This document shows, piece after piece, positions 1 to 7,575 of a DNA stretch of 34,466 nucleotides. The notes under the pieces are model-generated. The model was not told the origin of the DNA, ran no database searches, and was given only the letters and a program-made list of their open reading frames with translations. Where the stretch lies: NCBI GenBank assembly GCA_964420365.1, contig CAYQTA010000072.1:1-34466 (forward strand). Direction: 5' to 3'. The translations under genes were made by a program, and so were the position numbers. Position 1 is the stretch's first letter. Every line of letters begins with the position of its first letter. Source of the stretch: JAMOQA01 sp964420365. Lineage in GTDB: Bacteria; Acidobacteriota; Polarisedimenticolia; J045.

Positions 1-758
1 GCGTGGTCGGAGGGGCGCGGGAGGCCGCGCGGGGCGCGGTCGATCCCGGAGGAGACGGCGCGCTCGAGGAGCGGCGGCGTCACCAGGACGAGGTCGATCC
101 GGGCGCCCAGGTTCCGGCGGAAGGCGGCCTGCCGGTAGTCCCACCAGGAGTAGTGGCCGCCGTCCTCGTGGAAGCGGCGGAAGACATCCGCGAGGCCCCA
201 CTCGAGGAGGCGGCGCAGCGCCTCCCGCTCCGGCCCGGAGAAGAGGACCTCGCCCCGGAACGCCTCCGGGTCCCACAGGTCGCGCTCGTCCGGGGCGATG
301 TTGAAGTCGCCGAGGAGGGCGATCGGCTCCGCGGGGTCGAGTTCCTCCTCGAACCAGCGGGCGAGGGAGTCGAGCCAGCGGAGCTTGTAGTCGTACTTGT
401 CGGTCCCGACCGCCTGCCCGTTCGGGACGTAGACGTCCACGACCAGCACGCCGTCGACCCGGGCGGCGAGGAACCTGGCCTGCGGGTCGTCCTCCATGCC
501 GGGAAGGGTGCGCCGGACCTCTTCCGCGGGAGAGCGCGAGACGATCGCGACCCCGTTCCAGGTCTTCTGTCCGTGGACGAGGACCCGGTAGCCCAGCTCC
601 TCGAAGGGCTCCCGGGGAAAGGCATCCTCCGCGACCTTCAGCTCCTGCAGCGCGAGGACGTCCGGCTCCCGCTCCCGGAGCCAGTCGATCACCTGCGGGG
701 CCCGCACCCTGATCGAGTTGACGTTCCAGCTCGCCAGCGTCCAGGTCGCGTCCGCCAT
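1..758 (-). CDS. xthA: Exodeoxyribonuclease III (partial, C-terminus cut by window edge)
   Basis: This is a DNA repair enzyme of the exonuclease III / AP endonuclease family, which cuts 5' to abasic sites and trims 3' ends. 252 codons are visible and the last few residues lie outside the window. Visible family motifs are WNVNSIR (11-17), the metal-binding glutamate in LQELK (E39), YVPNG (110-114), GDFNIAP with D151 and N153, and the terminal SDH that carries the catalytic histidine, which is the last full codon in view. The ATG at 758 is supported by AGGAG about 8 bases upstream. The gene is divergent from the beta-barrel gene at 843, with 84 bases between them. Length and motifs fit the XthA/ExoA branch well; the only uncertainty is the missing end. 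Confidence 0.95.
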   Translation of the reverse strand, partial: MADATWTLASWNVNSIRVRAPQVIDWLREREPDVLALQELKVAEDAFPREPFEELGYRVLVHGQKTWNGVAIVSRSPAEEVRRTLPGMEDDPQARFLAARVDGVLVVDVYVPNGQAVGTDKYDYKLRWLDSLARWFEEELDPAEPIALLGDFNIAPDERDLWDPEAFRGEVLFSGPEREALRRLLEWGLADVFRRFHEDGGHYSWWDYRQAAFRRNLGARIDLVLVTPPLLERAVSSGIDRAPRGLPRPSDH

Positions 759-842
759 CGGGGGTCTCCTTGCCTTCCGCGCCGCGGGAGCCCCATGCTA
801 CCCGGGAAGGCCCCGCAAACCCACGGGGCGCCGGAGGATGCC

Positions 843-1517
843 ATGACCCGACGACTCGTCTCGCCGGCCGTGTTCCTTGCCTGCGGCCTCCTCGCCGCCA
901 CCCTTCCCGCCCGGGCCCTCGGGCCGCTCGACGTCGAGCTCGGCGCCTACTGGTGGCAGAACGACGTCGACGCCCGGGGAATCGAGAAGGAGGACGGCGC
1001 CGCCCCGGCCGCCTGGGCGCGTCTCTGGCTCGGGAAGTGGGGCGTGCGCGGCGGATACGCCAGGGGAGACGCGGACCCGTGGGAGATGGAGCTGGTCCAC
1101 GTGGACGTCGTCCGCAAGGTGATCGCGCCGACCGGGCAGAACTACCTCGCCCTCGGCCTCGGCTGGGGCCGCACCTCGATCGGCCCGGGCGGTGACGGCG
1201 CGGACCTCGACGGCCTCCGCCTCGTCGCCGATGCCAGGGCGAACGTCCTCGGGATGGTCTTCGTGTACGGCGAGGCAGCCTGGTCCCCCTGGCTCGGCGA
1301 TCCGGACGGCACCCCCGGAACGTTCTGGCACGGGGAGGACGCGGAGGGGTACGAGTACGAGCTCGGCGTCGAGTTCAAGGTGTTCCCCTCGACGCGGTTC
1401 CGGGCCGGCTATCGCCTTTCCCGCGTCGAGTACGACGCGATCGCCCTCTCGGGAAACCGCGTCGGGATCACCCAGGAAGCCTCCGGGTTCCTCGCCGGGG
1501 TCTCGTTCAAGTTCTGA
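843..1517 (+). CDS. Orphan outer-membrane beta-barrel protein, exported, unknown function
   Basis: This 224-residue protein was not recognised as a named family. It has a basic N-terminus, a hydrophobic signal segment (about 5-22) and a likely signal-peptidase site after Ala-Arg-Ala at 23-25. The mature part has alternating hydrophobic and polar stretches rich in Gly, Tyr and Trp (for example LGAYWWQN, YLALGLGWGR, FRAGYRLSRVEYD). It ends in Phe (VSFKF), the C-terminal signature read by the BAM machinery. An 8- to 10-stranded barrel is a reasonable inference from the size. The ATG is preceded by GGAGG at 833-837. It is a single gene facing the unknown gene at 1596-2294, and a tandem repeat fills the junction. 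Transport or a structural role cannot be told apart from sequence alone. Confidence 0.75.
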   Translation: MTRRLVSPAVFLACGLLAATLPARALGPLDVELGAYWWQNDVDARGIEKEDGAAPAAWARLWLGKWGVRGGYARGDADPWEMELVHVDVVRKVIAPTGQNYLALGLGWGRTSIGPGGDGADLDGLRLVADARANVLGMVFVYGEAAWSPWLGDPDGTPGTFWHGEDAEGYEYELGVEFKVFPSTRFRAGYRLSRVEYDAIALSGNRVGITQEASGFLAGVSFKF

Positions 1518-1548
1518 CCCCGGCGCGGCGCTGCGCGCCGCCCGGGCC

Positions 1549-1633
1549 GCCTCCCGGCGGCCCCTACAAGAGGCCCTTTCGCCTCCCGGCGGCCCCTACA
1601 GGCAACCCGCTTCGCCTCCGGGCGACCCCTGCA
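1549..1633. repeat. Three tandem ~32-33 bp units at a convergent junction
   Basis: Units of the form GCCTCCCGGCGGCCCCTACA start at 1549 and 1581, and a diverged one (GCCTCCGGGCGACCCCTGCA) starts at 1614. The periods are 32 and 33 bases and all units point the same way. The same half-element forms the arms of the palindromes at 18741-18813 and 18891-18996. The third unit and part of the second lie inside the 3' end of the gene at 1596-2294 and encode its last residues. They resemble the dispersed GTAGGGGC-type palindromic repeats seen in several high-GC phyla. Confidence 0.8.
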
Positions 1634-2294
1634 ACGGGATCTCGTCTCCCTTCGATGGCGGGGCGGCCGGAAGGAGGAGGCGCGAGCGGAGGAAGGCGTC
1701 GGCCTCCCGGGCGGCGCGACCGGTCCAGCCGAGGGGCCCGGTGCGGGTGACGAGGACGTCCGGAGGGAGCGGATCGGGCAGGTCGAGGTCGTCCGGCGGG
1801 TCGACCAGCACCACCGCGGCGGCCCCGGGCAGGGGCCAGGCCCGGCAGGCGGGTCCCTCGAGGAGGACCCCGATTCTCCCGGGGTCGACGGACCACTCCG
1901 CCGCCATCGCCTCGAGGGCCGCCGCCACGACGCGTCGGACCTCCTCCGGCGTCCCCGGGGGTGGAGCGTCGAGGCTCCAGGCCTCGCGGCCGCTCCAGGG
2001 CCAGTCGTCCTGGAGCCGGGCGATCCACGCCTCCGTCGCCGCCGGGGAGACGCCCCAGGCCAGCATGGCCGGCCCCGGACCCTCCGGCCGACGGCAGCGC
2101 CAGGTGGACGCGGCCCACGAGGTTCCGTCCTCGGCGATCACCCTGAGGCGTTCGCGGCAGTCCCGCGGGGGTGGTCCCGCCGCGAGAACGCCGGCCACCC
2201 GCCAGGCAAGGTACCCGCCGACCAGCAGCACCAGGAGTCCGCCGGCCACCCACCGGCGCCAGCGGCTACCCCTCGCCATCCGGCCCCCGTTCAT
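1596..2294 (-). CDS. Unknown membrane-anchored protein, possibly a degenerate alpha/beta-hydrolase
   Basis: This is a 232-residue protein with one transmembrane segment near residues 14-36 after an Arg-rich start, so it is probably anchored with the rest outside. The soluble part has features that recall an alpha/beta-hydrolase: EDGTSWAAS (55-63), LAWGVSP (78-84) and VDPGRIGVL (136-144), the last being the strand that usually precedes the nucleophile elbow. Where GxSxG would sit the sequence reads LLEGPACRAW, so no nucleophile serine is seen. The hydrolase link is inference, not a firm assignment. The start ATG overlaps the prmC stop (ATGA), making this the last gene of the long minus-strand block. 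The final ~13 residues (LQGSPGGEAGCL) are encoded by the tandem repeat at 1549-1633, which suggests the natural C-terminus was replaced by repeat DNA. Confidence 0.6.
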   Translation of the reverse strand: MNGGRMARGSRWRRWVAGGLLVLLVGGYLAWRVAGVLAAGPPPRDCRERLRVIAEDGTSWAASTWRCRRPEGPGPAMLAWGVSPAATEAWIARLQDDWPWSGREAWSLDAPPPGTPEEVRRVVAAALEAMAAEWSVDPGRIGVLLEGPACRAWPLPGAAAVVLVDPPDDLDLPDPLPPDVLVTRTGPLGWTGRAAREADAFLRSRLLLPAAPPSKGDEIPLQGSPGGEAGCL

Positions 2295-3163
2295 CGTCTC
2301 ACCCCCTCGACGATCCGCTCCCTCCCGAACCGGTCCCGGTGGATCGCCGTCCCGGTGAAGCCGGCCGCGAGGAGCGCCTGCTCCAGCTCCCCGACCTGCC
2401 CCGGCGCCACCTCGAGGAGCAGCCGCCCCCCCGCCCGCAGGCGCGGCGCCGCCTGCGCGACCAGCCGGCGGACGAGCCCGAGCCCGTCGGTCCCACCGAC
2501 CAGCGCCTCCCGGGGGTCGTGTTCCCGCACCTCCGGGGGCAGGGCTTCCCACTCGTCCTCCCGGACGTACGGGAGGTTCGCGACGACCATCGCGAGGCCG
2601 GCCCCCTCGCGCACCGGGCCGAGCAGGTCGCCGCGGACGAGGCGCACCCTGCCGGCGAGCCCGGTGGCCCGGGCGTTCTCCGCGGCCAGGGAAAGGGCGC
2701 CGGGATCCCGGTCGAGGGCGAGCACCCGCAGCGCGGGCCGCGCCACCGCCAGCCCGAGGGCGATGCAACCGGTGCCCGTCCCGACGTCCGCCACCGGCCC
2801 GGCCTCGCCGGGGGCGAGCCGCTGCCGGGCGAGCAGGACCAGGTCCTCGGTCTCCGGCCGCGGGACGAGGGCCCGCCCGTCGACGCGGAGGTCCAGCTCG
2901 AGGAACGGCCAGGTCCCGAGCAGGTGCTGGAGGGGCTCCCGGGCCTCCCGCCGGGCGACGAGGCCCCGGAACCGTTCGACCGACCCCGGCGGCAGCTCCG
3001 TCGCCGGGCGGACCCGGGCGACGACGAGGCGCGCCCGCTCCCAGCCGGTCACCGCCTCGAGGAGCAGCTCCGCCTCCCGCTCGGCGTCCGCGATCCCCGC
3101 GGCGGCGAGCCGCCCGGCGGCCCGGGCGAGGAGGGCGCCGACCGTGTCCCGGTTCCCGGCCAT
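2291..3163 (-). CDS. prmC: Peptide chain release factor N5-glutamine methyltransferase
   Basis: It methylates the glutamine of the GGQ motif in release factors RF1 and RF2, using S-adenosylmethionine in the cytoplasm. The 290-residue length is normal for the family. The N-terminal helical domain (about 1-85) is followed by the Rossmann methyltransferase fold: the PRPETE segment (101-106), the SAM-binding DVGTGTGCIAL (126-136), and the substrate-glutamine motif NLPYV (196-200), a common variant of NPPY. It lies 19 bases downstream of its substrate gene prfA, the classic prfA-prmC pairing. Its stop overlaps the start of the next gene. The Shine-Dalgarno sequence is only a G-rich run, so coupling to prfA translation is likely. 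Confidence 0.95.
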   Translation of the reverse strand: MAGNRDTVGALLARAAGRLAAAGIADAEREAELLLEAVTGWERARLVVARVRPATELPPGSVERFRGLVARREAREPLQHLLGTWPFLELDLRVDGRALVPRPETEDLVLLARQRLAPGEAGPVADVGTGTGCIALGLAVARPALRVLALDRDPGALSLAAENARATGLAGRVRLVRGDLLGPVREGAGLAMVVANLPYVREDEWEALPPEVREHDPREALVGGTDGLGLVRRLVAQAAPRLRAGGRLLLEVAPGQVGELEQALLAAGFTGTAIHRDRFGRERIVEGVRR

Positions 3164-3182
3164 CGACGCCCCCGCCCCCGCG

Positions 3183-4274
3183 TCACCCGGCCAGCTCGGC
3201 CCTGAGCCGTTCCGCCTGGTCGGCCGCCACCAGCGCGTCGATCAGCTCGTCCAGGTCGCCGTCGAGCACCTGGTCCAGCCGGTGGAGCGTCAGGTGGATC
3301 CGGTGATCGGTGACGCGGTTCTGCGGGAAGTTGTACGTCCGGATCTTCTCCGAGCGGTCGCCGCTGCCGACCATCGTGCGGCGGGCGGCGGCTTCCTTCT
3401 CGTGCTGCTCCCGCTCGTAGAGGTCCCGCAGCCGGGCCCGCAGGACCTTCATCGCCTTCGCGCGGTTCTTGTGCCACGACTTCTCGTCCTGGCACTGGAC
3501 GACCAGCCCGGTCGGCAGGTGGGTGATCCGCACCGCCGAGGCGGTCTTGTTGACGTGCTGCCCGCCGGGACCGGAGGCGCAGAAGCTGTCGATCCGCAGC
3601 TCCTTCTCCTCGTCGATCTCCACGTCCACGTCCTCGGCCTCCGGCAACACCGCCACCGTCGCCGCCGAGGTGTGGATCCGGCCCTGCGACTCGGTCTCCG
3701 GCACCCGCTGGACCCGGTGGACCCCGGACTCGAACTTCAGGCGGGAGAAGACGCGCTCCCCGGAGACGTTCGCGATCGCCTCCTTGATCCCGCCGACCTC
3801 CGACCCGGAGACGTAGACGACCTCGAACGACCAGCCCCTGCGCTCGGCGTACCGCTGGTACATCCGGAGCAGCTCGCCGGCGAAGAGCGTCGCCTCGTCC
3901 CCGCCGGTTCCCGCCCGGACCTCGAGGACCACGTTCCGCTCGTCGTTGGGGTCCTTCGGCAGGAGGAGCAGCCGGATCCGGCGGTCCAGCTCCTCGCGGC
4001 GGGCCTCGAGTTCCTTCGCCTCCTCGCGGGCAAGGGCCCGCATCTCCTCGTCGGCCTCGTCCCGGAGCATCTCCCGGGCATCCGCCAGCCGGGCCTCGAC
4101 CTCCCGCAGCTCCCGCAGGGCCCCGACGATCGGCTCGAGCTCCGCGTAGCGGGTCGCGTGTTCCCGGTATGCCCGGGGATCGCCCGCCACCTCGGGGTCG
4201 GCCATCCGGGCGGACAGGCGCTCGAAGTCCGCCTCGATCTCCCGCAGCCGCTCGAGGAACCCGCCATCCGCCAC
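3183..4274 (-). CDS. prfA: Peptide chain release factor 1 (RF1)
   Basis: RF1 recognises UAA and UAG in the ribosomal A site and triggers peptide release. The 363 residues match the usual length. Visible parts are the N-terminal coiled helical domain (1-105), the codon-reading tripeptide PET at 192-194 (the PxT signature of RF1; RF2 has SPF), and the catalytic GPGGQ with GGQ at 237-239. The segments GSGDRSEKIRTYNFPQNRVTDHR and RLDQVLDG close the typical C-terminal half. The start is GTG at 4274, supported by GGAGG about 9 bases upstream. It is followed by prmC, whose product methylates its GGQ glutamine, and preceded by the DUF1385 gene after 61 bases. Confidence 0.97.
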   Translation of the reverse strand: MADGGFLERLREIEADFERLSARMADPEVAGDPRAYREHATRYAELEPIVGALRELREVEARLADAREMLRDEADEEMRALAREEAKELEARREELDRRIRLLLLPKDPNDERNVVLEVRAGTGGDEATLFAGELLRMYQRYAERRGWSFEVVYVSGSEVGGIKEAIANVSGERVFSRLKFESGVHRVQRVPETESQGRIHTSAATVAVLPEAEDVDVEIDEEKELRIDSFCASGPGGQHVNKTASAVRITHLPTGLVVQCQDEKSWHKNRAKAMKVLRARLRDLYEREQHEKEAAARRTMVGSGDRSEKIRTYNFPQNRVTDHRIHLTLHRLDQVLDGDLDELIDALVAADQAERLRAELAG

Positions 4275-4335
4275 GGAACACCCCCTCCGCGCCGGGCGCG
4301 CCCCGGGCGCCCCGGCAGCGGCTCGTCATCGAATG

Positions 4336-5283
4336 TTACAGGACGAAACGCTCGTCTCCCTCGAGCTCGGCCGCGCGCCGGAAGGCGGCGAGGGAAACCT
4401 CGACCATCGAGTCGTCCGGCTGGCCGGTCGTCAGCCGCTGGAGCCAGAGGCCCGGCTGGACGAGCAGCCTCGCCAGCGGGTGCTCCCGGTGCCGGGCGGA
4501 GAAGCGGATCAGCTCGTAGGAGAGCCCGGCGATCAACGGGACCAGGGCGACCCGGGCGAGCGCCTTCCCCCAGGCGGGCCAGGCGGCCGGGATGAAACAG
4601 AAGACCAGGATGGAGACGACCATCACGAAGAGCAGGAACGATGTCCCGCACCGGGGATGGAGGACCGGGTACTCCTGGACCGTCGCGATCTCCATCCCCC
4701 GCCCGGCCTCCCAGGCGTGGACGACCTTGTGCTCCGCCCCGTGGTAGCGGAAGAGCCGCCCGATGTCGGGAATCCTTCCGATCGCCCACACGTAGGCGAG
4801 GAAGATCGCGCCCCGGATCAGCCCGTCGACCAGGTTGAAGGCGATCCCGCCCCCGAGCGGCGGCCACAGCCGGCGGATTCCCTCCGTCGCCGCGAGCGGC
4901 ACGACGAAGAAGAGGCCGATCCCGAGGGCGAGGGCCAGGGCCAGAGAAAGCCAGATGCCGGGCCCGGAGGCGCTCCCCTTCCCCTTCGCCTCCTCGGGGA
5001 AGGCCTGCTCGGTGGAGAAGTTCAGGGCCCGGATGCCGAGGCCCAGGGTCTGCACGAGGGTCACCGCGCCCCGCACCACCGGAAGCGCGAACAGCCGGTG
5101 CTTCCGCGTCCACGCGACCGCCCGCTCGGCCAGGTACGAGATCCCCCCGTCCGGCCGCCGGACGGCAACCGCGAAGGCGTTGGGAGAGCGCATCATCACC
5201 CCCTCCAGCACCGCCTGCCCGCCGAGGAGGACGTTCTCCTGGGCCAGGAGCAGGCGCAGCAGGAAGGGGAAGCGGGGGGACAT
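4336..5283 (-). CDS. DUF1385 family polytopic membrane protein
   Basis: This is a 315-residue protein of the DUF1385 family (related to B. subtilis YqhQ), whose biochemical role is not established. Visible family hallmarks are GGQAVLEGVMMRSP near the N-terminus (21-34), the histidine motif RYHGAEHK (179-186), and LHPRCGTSFL (209-218). Hydrophobic segments lie at about 109-131, 146-168, 213-235 and 242-260. The histidine/glutamate motif hints at metal binding, but that is inference. The gene sits between rpmE (11 bases upstream) and prfA (61 bases downstream), a recurring neighbourhood in several phyla. No clear Shine-Dalgarno precedes the ATG, which fits translational coupling to rpmE. Confidence 0.9.
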   Translation of the reverse strand: MSPRFPFLLRLLLAQENVLLGGQAVLEGVMMRSPNAFAVAVRRPDGGISYLAERAVAWTRKHRLFALPVVRGAVTLVQTLGLGIRALNFSTEQAFPEEAKGKGSASGPGIWLSLALALALGIGLFFVVPLAATEGIRRLWPPLGGGIAFNLVDGLIRGAIFLAYVWAIGRIPDIGRLFRYHGAEHKVVHAWEAGRGMEIATVQEYPVLHPRCGTSFLLFVMVVSILVFCFIPAAWPAWGKALARVALVPLIAGLSYELIRFSARHREHPLARLLVQPGLWLQRLTTGQPDDSMVEVSLAAFRRAAELEGDERFVL

Positions 5284-5294
5284 GGGACGGACGC

Positions 5295-5531
5295 TCAGGA
5301 GCGCCCCTTCTTCCGCCGCTCGGCCTTCTTCTCGGCGGCGGCGTAGCGGCGCTGGAACCGCTCGACGCGGCCGGCGGTGTCGACCAGCTTCTGCTTGCCG
5401 GTGAAGAAGGGGTGGCAGGCGGAGCAGAGCTCGACCCGGAGGTCCTTCTTCGTGCTCCGGGTGACGAAGCTGTTCCCGCAGGCGCAGACCACCGTCACCT
5501 CGTGGTACTCGGGATGGATGCCGGGCTTCAT
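5295..5531 (-). CDS. rpmE: 50S ribosomal protein L31 (zinc-binding type)
   Basis: L31 is a 78-residue large-subunit protein that helps bridge the two ribosomal subunits. The N-terminus MKPGIHPEYHEV is typical. Four cysteines (C16, C18, C36 and C39, in CAC and CSAC) form the zinc site of the C+ type, and HPFFTGKQK follows. An in-frame ATG exists seven codons upstream, but the start at 5531 matches the family and has AAGAGG about 8 bases before it. The C-terminal tail (AAAEKKAERRKKGRS) is a Lys/Arg-rich extension. The gene lies 100 bases downstream of rho, with a GC hairpin between them, and just upstream of the DUF1385 gene. Confidence 0.97.
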   Translation of the reverse strand: MKPGIHPEYHEVTVVCACGNSFVTRSTKKDLRVELCSACHPFFTGKQKLVDTAGRVERFQRRYAAAEKKAERRKKGRS

Positions 5532-5600
5532 GGCGAACCTCTTTCTCGTCAATAAGTTGCGATTTCCTCACCCAGGGCGGCACGAACCCGTTGCAGGCTC

Positions 5601-5628
5601 GGCCCGCCGCCCCACTATACGGCGGGCC
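5601..5628 (-). terminator. GC-rich hairpin between rho and rpmE
   Basis: A perfect 9-bp inverted repeat (GGCCCGCCG at 5601-5609, CGGCGGGCC at 5620-5628) encloses a 10-base loop immediately after the rho stop codon. On the minus strand no U-run follows, so it is not a canonical intrinsic terminator. It could be a pause or attenuation site, or a 3' end stabiliser. The loop contains TATAGT, which might also serve as a -10 element for rpmE, though no convincing -35 was seen. Confidence 0.4.
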
Positions 5629-5631
5629 CGG

Positions 5632-6879
5632 TCAGGCCGCCATCGAGTCGAGGAACTCCCGGTTCGACCCGGTCCGCCGCAGCCGCTCGAGGAGCAGTTC
5701 CATCGCCTCGACCGGGTTCATCTGGTCGAGCACCTTCCGGAGCATCCAGATCTTCCGGAGCGTGTCCTCCTCGATCAGCAGCTCCTCCTTCCGGGTGCCG
5801 GACCGGGCGACGTTGAGGGCCGGGAACACCCGCCGGTCGGCGAGCTCCCGGTCGAGGTGGATCTCCATGTTCCCCGTTCCCTTGAACTCCTCGTAGATCA
5901 CCTCGTCCATCTTCGAGCCGGTGTCGACGAGGGCGGTCGCCAGGATCGTCAGCGAGCCCCCCTCCTCCACCTTCCGGGCGGTGCCGAAGAACTTCTTCGG
6001 CCGGGCCAGGGCGGCGGCGTCGATCCCGCCGGAGAGGATCTTCCCCGAGGTCGGCTGCACCGCGTTGTAGGCCCGGGCGAGGCGCGTGATCGAATCGAGC
6101 AGGATCACGACGTCCTTCCCGAACTCGACCATCCTCTTCGCCCGCTCGAGGACGATCTGGGCGACCTGGACGTGCCGGCCGGCCGGCTCGTCGAAGGTGC
6201 TGGCGACGACCTCCCCCCGGACCGTCCGCTGCATGTCGGTCACCTCCTCGGGTCGCTCGTCGATCAGCAGCACGATCAGCACGACCTCCGGGTGGTTCTC
6301 CGCGATCGCGTGGGCGATCGCCTGGAGGAACATCGTCTTCCCGGTCCGCGGCGGGGCGACGATCAGGCCCCGCTGGCCCTTCCCGATCGGCGAGAGCAGG
6401 TCGATCACCCGGCCTGAAAGGTTCTCCCGGGTCGTTTCCATCCGGAGCTGGACGTCCGGGTGCCAGGGGGTCAGTTCCTCGAAACGGGTCCGTTTCGGCA
6501 GCTCCGCCACCGGGATCCCGCCGACCGCCTCCACCGCCCGCAGGCCGAAGTACTTCTCCGCCCGCCGCGGCGGCCGGATCACGCCGGTGACCTCGTCGCC
6601 CGTGGCGAGACCGTGGCGCCGGACCAGGTCCGGGGAGACGTAGATGTCGTCCGGCCCCGGCAGGTAGCTGTTGGCCGGCGAGCGCAGGAAGCCGTACCCG
6701 TCGGGCAGGATCTCGAGGACGCCGGTGACGTGCACCGGCTCGTCCCGCCGCACCTTCTCGGCGAGGATCCGCTGCACCAGCTCCTGGCGGCGCAGCTTGC
6801 TGACCGCGTCGATCTCCATCTGCCGGGCGAGCCGGGTCAGCTTCCCGATCTCCATGTCCCGGATGTCCGCGAGCCGCAT
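5632..6879 (-). CDS. rho: Transcription termination factor Rho
   Basis: Rho is the hexameric RNA-dependent ATPase that ends transcription of untranslated RNA. The 415 residues align along the whole length with E. coli Rho: the N-terminal helical domain, the cold-shock-like RNA-binding domain (about 50-120; GVLEILPDGYGFLRSP), the Walker A segment GLIVAPPRTGKT (171-182, K181; E. coli has PPKAGKT), LLIDERPEEV, and DSITRLARAYN. The start chosen is ATG 6879 because AAGGAG lies 9 bases upstream and MRLADIRDM matches the usual Rho N-terminus. An upstream ATG at 6912 overlaps the engB stop but has a poor Shine-Dalgarno. Rho heads the rho-rpmE-DUF1385-prfA-prmC run, so transcription and translation termination factors share one block. 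Confidence 0.97.
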   Translation of the reverse strand: MRLADIRDMEIGKLTRLARQMEIDAVSKLRRQELVQRILAEKVRRDEPVHVTGVLEILPDGYGFLRSPANSYLPGPDDIYVSPDLVRRHGLATGDEVTGVIRPPRRAEKYFGLRAVEAVGGIPVAELPKRTRFEELTPWHPDVQLRMETTRENLSGRVIDLLSPIGKGQRGLIVAPPRTGKTMFLQAIAHAIAENHPEVVLIVLLIDERPEEVTDMQRTVRGEVVASTFDEPAGRHVQVAQIVLERAKRMVEFGKDVVILLDSITRLARAYNAVQPTSGKILSGGIDAAALARPKKFFGTARKVEEGGSLTILATALVDTGSKMDEVIYEEFKGTGNMEIHLDRELADRRVFPALNVARSGTRKEELLIEEDTLRKIWMLRKVLDQMNPVEAMELLLERLRRTGSNREFLDSMAA

Positions 6880-6908
6880 GCCTTCCCTCTCCTTCGTCGT
6901 CGTCCGGT

Positions 6909-7517
6909 TCATCCGCGCCCCGGTTCCGCGTGCGCGGCGAGGGCCTCCTCGATCACGCGCGCCAGGTCCCGCATCCCCTTCCCCTCCCGGGCCGAGGTGA
7001 CGATCACCGGCGTTCCCTCCGGGAGCCGCAGGTCCCGCCGCACCCGGGCGCGGGCCTGCGCCGCCCGGGATCCCGACACCTTGTCCGCCTTGGTCAGGGC
7101 CACGGCGAACGGCTGCCCGGCATCGACCAGCATGTCGCGCATCACCCGGTCGAGGGGCGTCGGGTCGTGCCGGATGTCCACCAGGTGGACCGCGAGGGCC
7201 AGGGTCTCCCGGCCGGCGAAGTAGCCCGCCATCAGGTTCGCCCACCGGCGCCGCATCGCCTCGGGGACCTTCGCGTACCCGAAGCCGGGGAGGTCCACCA
7301 GGTAGATCCGCTCGTCCAGCAGGTAGAAGTGGATCTCCCGGGTGCGTCCCGGGCTCTTCGACACGCGGGCCAGCCCCGGCCGGTTCAGCAGCCGGTTGAC
7401 CAGGCTCGACTTCCCGACGTTGGACCGCCCGAGCATCGCGATCTCCGGGCGGAGATCGCGGGGGAAGTCCTCCGGCCGGGTGGCGACGCGCGCCAGCCGG
7501 ACGCTCTTCGGTCGCAC
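6909..7517 (-). CDS. engB: Ribosome biogenesis GTPase EngB/YsxC/YihA
   Basis: EngB is a small TrmE-Era-EngA-like GTPase needed for 50S subunit assembly. All G motifs are visible in its 202 residues: G1 GRSNVGKS (30-37), G3 DLPGFG (75-80) and G4 TKAD (142-145), and SAREGKG is the G5 region. The start is GTG at 7517 with GGAAGGA about 5 bases upstream. It follows lon after 58 bases that contain the perfect 16-bp palindrome GGCGGCCGCGGCCGCC at 7548-7563. Its stop at 6909-6911 overlaps an upstream ATG of the rho frame. Confidence 0.95.
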   Translation of the reverse strand: MRPKSVRLARVATRPEDFPRDLRPEIAMLGRSNVGKSSLVNRLLNRPGLARVSKSPGRTREIHFYLLDERIYLVDLPGFGYAKVPEAMRRRWANLMAGYFAGRETLALAVHLVDIRHDPTPLDRVMRDMLVDAGQPFAVALTKADKVSGSRAAQARARVRRDLRLPEGTPVIVTSAREGKGMRDLARVIEEALAAHAEPGRG

Positions 7518-7575
7518 GGTTCCTTCCGTACCGGCTCCCCGCGGAACGGCGGCCGCGGCCGCCGGCGAGGACCGG

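Noticed and set aside
1549..1633. CRISPR-like array
   Set aside because: There are only three units, the intervals are 12-13 bases rather than true spacers, units diverge, and no cas gene is near.
6880..6912. Upstream ATG at 6912 as the rho start
   Set aside because: It gives an ATGA overlap with engB, but AAGGAG and the family N-terminus support 6879; kept only as an alternative.
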